From the NCBI RefSeq assembly GCF_016901225.1, contig NZ_JAFEUL010000009.1, forward strand, positions 1 through 64,000: a stretch of DNA of 64,000 bases, given 5' to 3'. Below the pieces are notes generated by a model. The model did not search any database. It was not told the origin of the DNA and saw only the letters and a program-made list of their open reading frames with translations. Shown piece by piece: positions 15,623 to 23,064 of this stretch. Source of the stretch: Actibacterium sp. 188UL27-1 (GTDB lineage: Bacteria > Pseudomonadota > Alphaproteobacteria > Rhodobacterales > Rhodobacteraceae). Positions within the stretch are counted from its first letter, which is position 1; each line of letters starts with the position of its first letter. The translations under genes were made by a program, and so were the position numbers.

Positions 15623-15704
15623 CTTAGAAAGGGCTTTGTGCAGATGCCTGCAAAGCCCTTTCTAAGACAAGGCTGGCAGGAAACGGACCTTGTCCGCTTC
15701 CTGC
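15623..15704 (-). promoter_or_regulatory. Tandem RNA hairpins between rplL and rpoB
   Basis: Hairpin A has arms at 15674-15686 and 15692-15704; the one mismatch in DNA becomes a G-U pair in minus-strand RNA, giving 13 paired bases. Hairpin B is a perfect inverted repeat with 16-base arms (15623-15638 cttagaaagggctttg and 15651-15666) and a 12-base loop. Neither is followed by a T-run, so they are not standard terminators. In Escherichia coli the same gap carries an attenuator and an RNase III site, and a comparable role is inferred here. Confidence 0.7.
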
Positions 15705-15727
15705 CAATTTATTCAGCAAGCTGCCGC

Positions 15728-16111
15728 TTACTTGAGTTCAACCTCGGCGCCAGCTGCTTCCAGCTTGCCTTTGATCTCTTCAGCTTCTTCCTTCGAAGCC
15801 TGCTCCTTGACGGCCTTACCACCGGCTTCAACCAGCTCCTTGGCTTCTTTCAGGCCAAGACCGGTGATCGCGCGGACCTCCTTAATGACGTTGATCTTGG
15901 AGGCGCCGGGCGACTTCAGGATCACATCAAATTCGGTCTGCTCTTCGGCAGCTGCACCGCCAGCGTCGCCGCCAGCCGGACCAGCCATCATCACCGCGCC
16001 ACCAGCGGCGGGCTCAATGCCGTATTCGTCTTTAAGGATTGTCTTCAGTTCTTGTGCTTCGAGAAGCGTCAGTCCAACGATCTCTTCCGCCAGTTTTTTC
16101 AGATCAGCCAT
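15728..16111 (-). CDS. rplL: 50S ribosomal protein L7/L12
   Basis: Stalk protein that recruits translation factors, 127 residues. It starts at [14 protein letters not shown] (ATG 16109-16111), has the flexible Ala/Gly hinge ([20 protein letters not shown]) and the C-terminal domain with [20 protein letters not shown] and [13 protein letters not shown]. An upstream in-frame ATG at 16144 was not used because family members start at MADL. It lies 68 bases after rplJ and is normally co-transcribed with it. Confidence 0.98.
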   Translation of the reverse strand: MADLKKLAEEIVGLTLLEAQELKTILKDEYGIEPAAGGAVMMAGPAGGDAGGAAAEEQTEFDVILKSPGASKINVIKEVRAITGLGLKEAKELVEAGGKAVKEQASKEEAEEIKGKLEAAGAEVELK

Positions 16112-16179
16112 TTGTCTGTTTCCGTTTCCTAAGATGTGTTCCAACGCGTGTGGTACAACCCCACGTCGGCCTCATGATG

Positions 16180-16698
16180 TCACGCAGCCTCGGCGCGCTC
16201 CTCGATGGTGCTGAGAATGCTCGCGATGTTGCTCGCAGGTGCGCCAACGGCCCCGGCAATGTTCGAAGCGGGTGCGCCGATGCAACCGGCGATCGAAGCA
16301 ATAAGCTCCTCGCGCGACGGCATCTTCGACACGGCTTCCACACCGGCCCGGTCCAACGCGTTCTCACCCATTGCGCCGCCAAGAATTTCAAACTTCTTGT
16401 TATCTTTGGCGAAATCCTCGGCCACCTTGGCTGCTGCCACGGGATCCTCGGAATAGGTCAGAACGGTCATACCCGTCAGGAATTCTGCGATAGAGGCGCA
16501 AGGTTTTCCATCCAGGGCGATTTTGGCGAGCCTGTTTTTGGCAACACGCACAGATCCCCCAGCATCGCGCGCGCGACCCCTGAGATCCTGCATCTCGGCA
16601 ACCGTGAGACCTTCGTAATGGGCAACCACAACGACGCCAGAGCTTTCAAAGATCTGGCCGAGCTCGTCGACCAACTTCTCTTTCTGGGCTCTATCCAC
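16180..16698 (-). CDS. rplJ: 50S ribosomal protein L10
   Basis: Base of the ribosomal stalk, 172 residues, anchoring L7/L12 dimers. It begins [20 protein letters not shown] with [19 protein letters not shown] following, and carries the helix that binds L12 near the C-terminus. It is first in rplJ-rplL-rpoB-rpoC. Upstream there is a structured leader and a likely promoter instead of a direct link to rplA, which lies 2.9 kb away behind an insertion element and gene remnants. Confidence 0.97.
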   Translation of the reverse strand: MDRAQKEKLVDELGQIFESSGVVVVAHYEGLTVAEMQDLRGRARDAGGSVRVAKNRLAKIALDGKPCASIAEFLTGMTVLTYSEDPVAAAKVAEDFAKDNKKFEILGGAMGENALDRAGVEAVSKMPSREELIASIAGCIGAPASNIAGAVGAPASNIASILSTIEERAEAA

Positions 16699-16850
16699 AG
16701 TTTCACTCCAATCAATGGGGAATATCCCCGGCTCGTGTCACCGGGCCACTTACAAAAGGCCCGGCATCGGGTCCTTACGGGTCCGCCACAATCGCCCCCG
16801 TAGAACCCTGCGGGCCTCTAGGAAACTGGTTGGTCCCGTCTCGGGCAGGA
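16699..16850 (-). promoter_or_regulatory. Candidate L10 leader of rplJ
   Basis: The 150 bases before rplJ are rich in paired segments on the minus strand, including GGCCCGG/CCGGGCC-type pairs and a GACCCGTAAGGACCC stretch. L10 or the L10-L12 complex is known in many bacteria to bind such a leader and repress translation. I infer the same here; no covariance test could be done. Confidence 0.45.
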
Positions 16851-16927
16851 ATTATGGCGAAGCCACCCACCGTCTCGGACGAATCAAATGATGACACCGG
16901 AAAACCGGGCCACCATCAGAGAATGGG

Positions 16928-16956
16928 CGTATACCGGTGCTCGTCATGAATGTGAA
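16928..16956 (-). promoter_or_regulatory. Probable promoter of rplJ-rplL-rpoB-rpoC
   Basis: On the minus strand TTCACA (16956-16951) and TATACG (16933-16928) are separated by 17 bases. Transcription would start near 16921, giving a leader of about 220 nt. The -10 box departs from consensus at its end. Confidence 0.5.
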
Positions 16957-17003
16957 GCGTTAACTTGGTTTACGGACCCTCGATCTCCAGACTCCCCTCC
17001 ATA

Positions 17004-17130
17004 TCAGCCCGGCGTGATCCCAAGCTGCGTCCGAAAGGCCGTTGTCGGATGTGATTGGGACGAAATGCCGACGGCGACGGCAATGTTGGCCAATGTCATG
17101 CTGCTGTGCTGGATGACGTGACGATGCGGG
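17004..17130 (-). pseudogene. Fragment of an AraC-family regulator (C-terminal HTH)
   Basis: One minus-strand frame reads MTLANIAVAVGISSQSH followed by TTAFRTQLGITPG and a stop. This is the second helix-turn-helix of AraC/XylS regulators, where the usual text is close to IAxxxGFSSQSHFTxAFRxxFGxTP. The preceding helix and any effector domain are not readable in the same frame, and the family-typical Phe after SQSH is Pro. I take it as a dead remnant. It lies just upstream of the rplJ promoter. Confidence 0.55.
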
Positions 17131-17411
17131 GAGTGTCCAGTCGCCCTGCGTAACCCGGACCGATAGGCGAATGATGCCCATATCAAGGATGCGCGCGGCC
17201 TCCCGATCATCACGGAACAGCTCAACTGACATGTCTAATTGATTAGGCACGTTTGGTAAAAAAATCATCAAGCTCTTCATTTTCAATATAGAAAGCTGAA
17301 TTATGGCGAAGAGTTTCGACGGGTTTTGAAAAGGCCCGTCAACTTCAATATACAGCTTACAAAGCCTTCGGCCTGACACCCCCAAGATCAGCAAATGGGG
17401 ACAGACCATGC
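17131..17411. other. Stretch without a recognisable gene
   Basis: About 280 bases, more AT-rich than the surroundings in 17220-17380. Open frames exist on both strands, but none gives a recognisable protein. It may contain further decayed parts of the AraC-like or histidine-kinase genes on either side. Confidence 0.4.
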
Positions 17412-17806
17412 AAAATGCATTCTCTGCACGCAGTTGCTGCGCATGACATTCGTCATCTTCTCTGCACCATTCGACTAACAGACGAAACCTTGGAGGCCAC
17501 CGGAAGCCCCGATGTGATAGGCCGTGCCCGGCGGATCATGCGCGCAGTCGGTCGCGCACGACCCTGTCCAATACCGGGCAAGCCGGGTCGTCGCCCATGG
17601 TCCTGGTCCGAAAAATCCTTTGCGACTTTGTCGATCAAATGACGTTGATAAACAGTGTCAGCTTAGTTGTGGATTGCCCTGCCGATTTATGCGGACAGAT
17701 TGCTGCGAGTGCGACCTTTCGCGCTTTATTCAATCGGACGTCGAATGCACTGGATGCCATCGCCGGAGGCGGTGGATCTAAGGTGACATCGCGGGTCAGG
17801 ACTTCG
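17412..17806 (+). pseudogene. Sensor histidine kinase remnant, 5' part
   Basis: Starting near 17415, one frame gives a dimerisation/phospho-acceptor helix, AVAAHDIRHLLCTIRLTDET then SPDVIGRARRIMRAVGRA, where AHD carries the phospho-acceptor His. After a frameshift near 17555 the text continues VRKILCDFVDQ, VVDCPADL and the N-box RALFNRTSNALDAIAG, part of the ATP-binding domain. The gene is then cut by an insertion element and resumes at about 19247. At least one frameshift here and two more beyond the element show that it is dead. No input domain is visible. Confidence 0.75.
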
Positions 17807-17815
17807 GTAACGGGG

Positions 17816-18121
17816 ACGTACCAGTCAAGCGGTTTTGCGCAGAATGATTGATCCGCCAAAGCTGTTGAGCTGTAACTTTACGCGTCCATCCTGCGAGCTG
17901 TCGTGACTTTGCGCAGAGATCCTTGGGGTACATGCTTCGGTTCGTGGTCAGCGCCATGGCTGCCAACATGATGCGGATTCGATGTAGTTCCGATGTACCC
18001 ATCTCATAGGCGTGCTTGACAGATGTCAGCGACTGTCCTGACCAGGGCATCATCGGAACCACGTCCCTGGGAGACCTCGAAAGCCTGCCATCAGACAGGC
18101 AATGGATGGATCCGAATGTGG
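17816..18121 (-). ncRNA. Possible bridge (guide) RNA region of the insertion element
   Basis: About 300 bases between the transposase stop and the left inverted repeat. IS110-family elements are known to express a structured RNA from a non-coding end that guides target and donor choice, and in the IS1111 group it lies 3' of the transposase. The position fits. Minus-strand open frames here have no protein-like composition. No fold or loop match to the target was computed, so this is an inference from family and position. Confidence 0.35.
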
Positions 18122-19150
18122 CTAGACAACCATTTGTGCTGCTTTTGACTGGAAGGTTGTGCCATCGACCCAAATCCGATGGAGGATGACAGCAATGCGG
18201 CGTGCGAGGGCAACCATCGCGACTTTACGACCACGCTGCTGCGCGAGTTGTGCGCCCCATGTTCTCAGCCAAGTCGAACGGCCACGGTTCATCATGACGG
18301 TTGCGGCCTGGCACAAAGCTCGCCTGAGATTGAAATCACCAGCCTTTGTAATGCCTCCAGACACATCTCGTTCGCCCGACTGGTTGCGCGAAGGGGTCAG
18401 ACCGACCCAAGGACCGATCCTCTTCGAAGACCGAAAGCGCGTCGGATCATCAACGGCGGCGCGGAACGTTAATGCCACGACTGCACCGATCCCCGGCATC
18501 GTCATGAGGCGACAGCAAACCGGATCGTCCTGAGCGAGCTGACGCACCTGTTTTTCAAGGCCCGCAAGCTCTTGCCGCAAGGAGGCTCTGGCACGCAGTA
18601 TTGGTGCTGTAGCGATTTCCAGCATGAGGTTGCCTTCTGCCAACTCCCGGATGCGGGCCTCAAACTTACCGCGAGAGATCGCGCCAACCTTCAAGCCGAA
18701 GTTCCGCAGCAGTCCTCGCAACGACATTTCCAAGGCGATCATGTTTTGCTGGATGGCCTTTCGGGCACCGAGCACCGCGCGCGTTTCCTGCGCGGAGACC
18801 GACTTGCAGTGAACTGGACGGAACCAACCGAGGTGAAGAAGGCGGGCAATTCCCTCGGCATCTCGTCGATCCGTCTTGATCGGCATCGCCTTCAGAGCGC
18901 CCTTCACCTGCCGCGTTTCCATGAGCACCGTCTCCAGGCCAGCCTCGACCAAGCCACGGTGTAGCCATTGCGACAGCGGCCCGGCCCCCAGGCCGATCGC
19001 CGCGACATGGCCGTCCAAGTCTTCCAGCCAGCGCGCTAGAGTCTCCGGTTCGCTTTCAGTCTCCGACTCTTTGAAGATCTGACCATGCTCGCTGACCAAG
19101 CACACTGCTGTTTTCGCCAGCGACACATCCAATCCTACAAAAAGCTTCAT
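18122..19150 (-). CDS. IS110-family transposase
   Basis: 342 residues with the N-terminal RuvC-like DEDD domain (MKLFVGLDVSLAKTAVCLV with its Asp; KTDRRDAEGIARLLH with further acidic residues) and the C-terminal Tnp_20 domain (TMPGIGAVVALTFRAA, GPWVGLTPSRNQSGERD, GGITKAGDFNLRRAL) that carries the family's serine. The start is the ATG at 19148-19150, with GGAGG nine bases upstream, rather than the ATG five codons earlier. The frame is intact and of normal length, so the protein may be active. It is opposite in direction to the kinase remnant it interrupts. Confidence 0.92.
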   Translation of the reverse strand: MKLFVGLDVSLAKTAVCLVSEHGQIFKESETESEPETLARWLEDLDGHVAAIGLGAGPLSQWLHRGLVEAGLETVLMETRQVKGALKAMPIKTDRRDAEGIARLLHLGWFRPVHCKSVSAQETRAVLGARKAIQQNMIALEMSLRGLLRNFGLKVGAISRGKFEARIRELAEGNLMLEIATAPILRARASLRQELAGLEKQVRQLAQDDPVCCRLMTMPGIGAVVALTFRAAVDDPTRFRSSKRIGPWVGLTPSRNQSGERDVSGGITKAGDFNLRRALCQAATVMMNRGRSTWLRTWGAQLAQQRGRKVAMVALARRIAVILHRIWVDGTTFQSKAAQMVV

Positions 19151-19246
19151 CCCGTCATCCTCCATTTGATTTCAATACGCGAATGGCGACAGCCCGGCGC
19201 TGATCTGACCAGTGGTAACGGCGGTGCGTGACGCAGGCCCCGTTAC

Positions 19247-19530
19247 AGCATCTCTGGACACACGTCTTACATTGGCCGTGAAAGATGATGGCCCAAGCAT
19301 CGAAAACACCATTCATCGGCACCAATGTGCCAATCCGCACGCCCCCAAATCAACCGGGCTAGGTCTGCCAACCGTGCGAACCCTCGCGCGGGATATGGGG
19401 ATATCTTCGCCATGGCCGAACGGGAGATAAAGGTACGGTATTCGCGGTGGTCCTCCCGCTGAATGGACCGCCCTTGATCGATCCGAACCCTTCGAAAGCG
19501 ACCATACCTACCGATACGCCATACGGCTGA
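19247..19530 (+). pseudogene. Sensor histidine kinase remnant, 3' part
   Basis: After the insertion element the kinase ATP-binding domain resumes: TRLTLAVKDDGPSIE contains the G1 box DDGP, and STGLGLPTVRTLARDMG is the G2 box. Two frame changes follow (GDIFAMAERE, then GTVFAVVLPLNG), the last being the common C-terminal strand of these kinases, with a stop at 19528-19530. With the 5' part at 17412-17806 this makes one broken kinase gene. No response-regulator gene is adjacent. Confidence 0.75.
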
Positions 19531-19565
19531 GGAGCGGTGTATTAGCCAACAATATAATGGCTAAC

Positions 19566-19594
19566 AGAAAAGGGCGGCCCCAAGGACCGCCCTG
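19566..19594 (-). terminator. Rho-independent terminator after rplA
   Basis: The minus strand reads AGGGCGGTCC, loop TTG, GGGCCGCCCT (19571-19593), a 10-base stem with one G-U pair, followed by TTTC. It lies 20 bases after the rplA stop. It would close the nusG-rplK-rplA unit before the insertion region. Confidence 0.8.
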
Positions 19595-19613
19595 CCTTGA
19601 GATGCAAACAGGA

Positions 19614-20315
19614 TCAGCTTCCGCCGGTTGCGCTATCTACCGCAATCGAAACACCAGGCCCCATGGTTGAGCTGAGCGCCACTTTCTTCATGTAGGAGCC
19701 TTTGGCACCCGATGGCTTGGCCCGGGCCACAGCGTCGCAAAAGGCGCGCACATTCTCGACCAGCTTGGCCTCGTCAAAGCTTGCCTTGCCAATACCGGCA
19801 TGGACCACGCCAGCTTTCTCAGCCTTGAACTGAACTTCACCACCTTTCGCGGCGGTGACGGCAGCGGTCACATCCGGCGTCACAGTACCAACCTTGGGGT
19901 TTGGCATCAGATTACGTGGGCCCAAGATCTTACCCAGGCGCCCGACGATGGGCATCATATCGGGTGTTGCGATGCAGCGATCAAACTCGATCGTACCGGC
20001 CTGAATGGTCTCCATCAGGTCTTCGGCACCCACGATGTCTGCACCGGCGGCCTTGGCTTCATCAGCCTTGTCGCCACGGGCAAAAACCGCAACCCGCATG
20101 GCTTTGCCTGTGCCGTTGGGCAGCGTGACATTACCGCGAACCATCTGGTCCGCATGGCGGGGGTCAACGCCCAGGTTCAACGAAATCTCGACAGTTTCGT
20201 CAAATTTCGCCTTGGCGTTACCCTTGACCAAGGCCACAGCCTCTTCGACGGTGACATCCGACTTGCCTTCAAATGCAGCGCGGGCCGCTTTCGTGCGTTT
20301 TCCAAGCTTTGCCAT
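19614..20315 (-). CDS. rplA: 50S ribosomal protein L1
   Basis: Binds 23S rRNA to form the L1 stalk at the E site, and represses its own operon in other bacteria. The 233 residues begin [20 protein letters not shown] and include the signature [23 protein letters not shown]-type segment ([18 protein letters not shown]). It starts 3 bases after the rplK stop, so the two are surely co-translated. A terminator follows, and the usual neighbour rplJ lies 2.9 kb further on. Confidence 0.98.
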   Translation of the reverse strand: MAKLGKRTKAARAAFEGKSDVTVEEAVALVKGNAKAKFDETVEISLNLGVDPRHADQMVRGNVTLPNGTGKAMRVAVFARGDKADEAKAAGADIVGAEDLMETIQAGTIEFDRCIATPDMMPIVGRLGKILGPRNLMPNPKVGTVTPDVTAAVTAAKGGEVQFKAEKAGVVHAGIGKASFDEAKLVENVRAFCDAVARAKPSGAKGSYMKKVALSSTMGPGVSIAVDSATGGS

Positions 20316-20318
20316 GAC

Positions 20319-20747
20319 TTATCCTTTCACCTCGATACCCATCGACCGGGCAGAACCCAGGATGATCTGCATCGCAGCCTCGATGTCATTCGCGCTCAGG
20401 TCTTTCATCTTTGCTTCCGCGATCTCACGCACCTGCGCCGCGGTCACGCTACCAGCCACTGCACGGCCTGGTGTGTTTGAACCGGATTTCAACTTCGCCG
20501 CCTTTTTGATGAAATAAGACGCAGGTGGCGTTTTGATATCCATAGTGAACGACTTGTCCACGTAGTAGGTGATCACGGTCGGGCATGGCGCACCAGGCTC
20601 CATATCCTGAGTCTTGGCGTTAAACGCCTTGCAGAATTCCATGATATTGATCCCGCGCTGACCCAGGGCAGGGCCTACGGGTGGCGACGGGTTGGCTTGC
20701 CCGGCGGGCACTTGCAGCTTCATCGAGCCGGCAACTTTCTTGGCCAT
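20319..20747 (-). CDS. rplK: 50S ribosomal protein L11
   Basis: Part of the GTPase-associated centre of the large subunit, 142 residues. It has the N-terminal [20 protein letters not shown] and [18 protein letters not shown] segments and the C-terminal rRNA-binding domain ending [17 protein letters not shown]. The ribosome-binding stretch GGAGAGGCC before ATG is shared with tuf. It follows nusG after 134 bases that contain small hairpins. Confidence 0.98.
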   Translation of the reverse strand: MAKKVAGSMKLQVPAGQANPSPPVGPALGQRGINIMEFCKAFNAKTQDMEPGAPCPTVITYYVDKSFTMDIKTPPASYFIKKAAKLKSGSNTPGRAVAGSVTAAQVREIAEAKMKDLSANDIEAAMQIILGSARSMGIEVKG

Positions 20748-20837
20748 CTGGCCTCTCCTTCATGTCAATGACCCCAAGGCGCATGGCCTCTCGGTCAAAT
20801 TGCCGTGGTCTGGGTGACCCCTCCCACGGATTTGCGA

Positions 20838-20874
20838 CAGGCAAAGCCTGCCGTGAGGTAGGTTTTCAACCCAC
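20838..20874 (-). repeat. Hairpins in the nusG-rplK gap, including a GTGGGTT palindrome
   Basis: Two short hairpins follow the nusG stop: gtaggtt/aacccac (20858-20864 and 20868-20874, one G-U pair on the minus strand) and caggc/gcctg (20838-20842 and 20846-20850). The GTGGGTTGAAAACC text on the minus strand recurs after the urtA stop (62983-62995) and resembles small palindromes scattered after genes in roseobacters. No T-run follows. Confidence 0.45.
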
Positions 20875-20881
20875 CCCTCGC

Positions 20882-21415
20882 TCAGGTCTCTTTCGAAACC
20901 TGGGTGAATTCCAATTCAACAGGTGTAGCACGGCCAAAGATCGACACGGTGACCTTCAGGCGCTGGTTGTCGTCATCGACGTCTTCAACCATACCGGCGA
21001 AACCTTCAAAGGGCCCGTCCGTTACAGTGACCTGCTCGCCCACTTGATAGGTGATCAATGAGCGCGGCGCTTCGGCACCTTCTTCCACCCGGTTCAGGAT
21101 CTGGTTCACTTCGGCATCGCGCATGGGCATCGGACGACCCTGCGGACCCAAAAACCCCGTTACGCGGTTAATCGAGTTGATAAGGTGGTACCCCTTGTCC
21201 GACATCTCCATACGAACCAGCACGTAGCCTGGCATGAACCGTCGCTCAGCCGTTACCTTCTTGCCGCGCCGAACCTCGATCACCTCTTCGGTGGGTACCA
21301 GAACCTCTTCGATCTCATCTTCCAGACCGGCAGCGATCACATCCGTGCGGATTTGTTCAGCGATCTTCTTCTCAAAGTTCGAGAGGACGCTAATCGAATA
21401 CCACCGCTTCGCCAT
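20882..21415 (-). CDS. nusG: Transcription termination/antitermination factor NusG
   Basis: Binds RNA polymerase and links it to Rho or the ribosome. The 177 residues begin [20 protein letters not shown] (NGN domain) with [10 protein letters not shown] inside, and end with a KOW domain ([17 protein letters not shown]). The start at 21413-21415 matches family length; upstream in-frame ATGs would add 37 residues of no known function. The usual upstream partner secE is absent: the next gene upstream is a hydrolase, and the gap cannot hold secE. It has its own promoter at 21551-21579. Confidence 0.96.
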   Translation of the reverse strand: MAKRWYSISVLSNFEKKIAEQIRTDVIAAGLEDEIEEVLVPTEEVIEVRRGKKVTAERRFMPGYVLVRMEMSDKGYHLINSINRVTGFLGPQGRPMPMRDAEVNQILNRVEEGAEAPRSLITYQVGEQVTVTDGPFEGFAGMVEDVDDDNQRLKVTVSIFGRATPVELEFTQVSKET

Positions 21416-21550
21416 CTTGCCTACAGCCTTCCCAGATCGACGCATCACGCGCCGGGATTTCATCGATATCAGCAGCGCGTGGCCACCCCACCAACAAAAA
21501 TCGGCGTGCGACTCGGTTCGTTGCACGCCAATATCGTTGAAAGTGCACGG

Positions 21551-21579
21551 GTATTACTGTCATGACCGTGCGTTGACAA
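21551..21579 (-). promoter_or_regulatory. Sigma70-type promoter of nusG-rplK-rplA
   Basis: On the minus strand TTGTCA (21579-21574) and TAATAC (21556-21551) are separated by exactly 17 bases. Transcription would start near 21544, about 130 nt before nusG. It directly replaces the position where secE would be expected. Confidence 0.7.
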
Positions 21580-21602
21580 GAGCGGATGCGGCTTTTGCAT
21601 CG

Positions 21603-22496
21603 TTACCGCGCCGCCAAGAAAAATGGCAGAAACGTTTTTACAACCGCGTCCGGATTTTCTTCCATGATGAAATGACCGGATTGACATGTGGCCGTAGTAA
21701 GGTCATCTGCCCAAGCGCGCCACATCTCGGCAGGATCGCCCGTCCGCATCGGAAACCCATCCTCCGCAGCCAGAAAACAAATCGGCATCGGCAATTTTCG
21801 ACCCGCTGCCTGATCCTCTTCATCGATCCGCCAGTCGGTGCTCGCCCCAGCCCGGTAATCGGCACACATGGCGTGCAAGCGAGTGGGATCCTCGGCCTGT
21901 GCCCGGTAGCTGATCAAAGACGGCTCCGGGAAATCCGATAAAGTTCCGTGTCCTGTCCAACTGGCAAGCGTCCAATCGATGTATCCAGTTGGATCCGCTC
22001 CGATCATCCGCTCTGGCAAGGGTGAAGGCTGGGCAAGAAAGGTCCAGTGATACGCCTTCATCGCCAAACTTGCATGCCAATTGGCCCAGTAATCCGCCGT
22101 TGTCGCAATTTCAACAATCCCTAGCCGTGACACACGGCTAGGGTGATCCAGAGCCATCCGGTACGCCACCCGTCCACCGCGATCATGTCCGAGCACATGG
22201 GCCTGCTCCAGATTCAGCGCATCCATCAAGCCTACAATATCCTGCGCCATGGTCCGCTTGGCATAGACAGTATGATCACTGTCATCCGGGGGCGCATCGC
22301 TCTCCCCGTAACCGCGCAAATCCGGAACGATCACGTCGAAACGCTCAGCAAAGTGCGGCGCGACCTTGGCCCAACAGTGATGGTTCTGCGGATATCCGTG
22401 CAGCAATATCAATGGAACGCCTGCACCACCCCGATGGACCGATAGGCGGACGGCACCCGTATCAACCATTTGATGATCAAACCCAGACAATGCCAT
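21603..22496 (-). CDS. Alpha/beta hydrolase, haloacetate (fluoroacetate) dehalogenase-like
   Basis: 297-residue cytoplasmic hydrolase. It shows LHGYPQNHHCWAKVAP, DLRGYGESDAP and the nucleophile elbow GHDRGGRVAYRMALDHP, where Asp replaces the Ser of esterases, plus AYHWTFLAQPSPLPERMIGA and ADYRAGASTDWRIDEED. This combination is typical of fluoroacetate dehalogenases and their relatives, which hydrolyse the carbon-halogen bond of haloacetates; many relatives have untested substrates. The start is ATG 22494-22496; a longer frame upstream has no support. It follows DUF1643 by 16 bases on the same strand, so truB-DUF1643-hydrolase may be one operon. Confidence 0.82.
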   Translation of the reverse strand: MALSGFDHQMVDTGAVRLSVHRGGAGVPLILLHGYPQNHHCWAKVAPHFAERFDVIVPDLRGYGESDAPPDDSDHTVYAKRTMAQDIVGLMDALNLEQAHVLGHDRGGRVAYRMALDHPSRVSRLGIVEIATTADYWANWHASLAMKAYHWTFLAQPSPLPERMIGADPTGYIDWTLASWTGHGTLSDFPEPSLISYRAQAEDPTRLHAMCADYRAGASTDWRIDEEDQAAGRKLPMPICFLAAEDGFPMRTGDPAEMWRAWADDLTTATCQSGHFIMEENPDAVVKTFLPFFLAAR

Positions 22497-22512
22497 GCGT
22501 GCCGCTCCCCTG

Positions 22513-23064
22513 CTATTGTTCAATCCTGTCAGATTGCGCGGGCAAACGCACATCCCTTTGCGGGATATCCCAAAGAATGGGCCGCTGGCGATAAGGTACG
22601 TATAGCGGATGGCGAGGATGGCCATCCTTGGTCAATCCCAGATGATGCAATTCAAAAGTCGACCGCAACAAATCGGCGACCCGGCTGCCCGCCCCCAGAT
22701 GCACACCATGCACGCCCCATCCACACAGGATCACATCCCCCCAACGGGCGGCTTCCATCAAGACGGCGTCATTATCCGTTCCCACGGGATGTTCCGCGCG
22801 GCGCAATGCGGCAGGATCGGTTTCCCGCCATGCAAAAAGGTTGCAGACCCGAAATGCGGCAAAGCCCAAGGCGACGGCCCGCCTCTCGCAGCGCTCGATC
22901 GTCGGATCATTGGCCAGTTCCGTCGCCTTGGACGGGTTCAGCATGATATAAGTTAGGCCCGGTCCATCGGACCAACGGCGTGTTAGGTCATAGCGGTATC
23001 GCTCGCATTCGGAATACCGCGCGGTTGAGATCTTTCCGCCAGCCTTGTGCCGTCGTTCGATCAT
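22513..23064 (-). CDS. DUF1643-domain protein
   Basis: 183 residues of unknown function. Recognisable DUF1643 text includes [40 protein letters not shown] and [18 protein letters not shown], then WGVHG in the second half. The start codon overlaps the truB stop in ATGA (23061-23064), so its translation is probably coupled to truB. The family occurs widely in bacteria as a lone domain; no catalytic role can be given. Confidence 0.85.
   Translation of the reverse strand: MIERRHKAGGKISTARYSECERYRYDLTRRWSDGPGLTYIMLNPSKATELANDPTIERCERRAVALGFAAFRVCNLFAWRETDPAALRRAEHPVGTDNDAVLMEAARWGDVILCGWGVHGVHLGAGSRVADLLRSTFELHHLGLTKDGHPRHPLYVPYRQRPILWDIPQRDVRLPAQSDRIEQ

Larger units (their letters stand above)
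17807..19246 (-). mobile_element. IS110-family (IS1111-like) insertion sequence
   Basis: The element contains one transposase gene (18122-19150) and sits inside the kinase remnant. Sub-terminal inverted repeats of 9 bases, gtaacgggg (17807-17815) and ccccgttac (19238-19246), bracket it; the true ends probably lie a few bases outside. No target-site duplication is evident, as is usual in this family. The non-coding part is about 300 bases downstream of the transposase and only about 90 upstream. Short internal inverted repeats and a long 3' non-coding end are traits of the IS1111 group. The exact ends need comparison with other copies. Confidence 0.75.

Noticed and set aside
17796-18173. 125-codon minus-strand frame at the end of the insertion element
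   Set aside because: It crosses the inverted repeat and the transposase end in another frame and has no family resemblance; better explained as non-coding element end.
21416-21602. Search for tRNA-Trp or secE before nusG
   Set aside because: No cloverleaf or SecE-like frame found; the gap instead holds a promoter.
22513-22946. Plus-strand frames opposite DUF1643 and the hydrolase
   Set aside because: Proline/arginine-rich shadows of the minus-strand genes.
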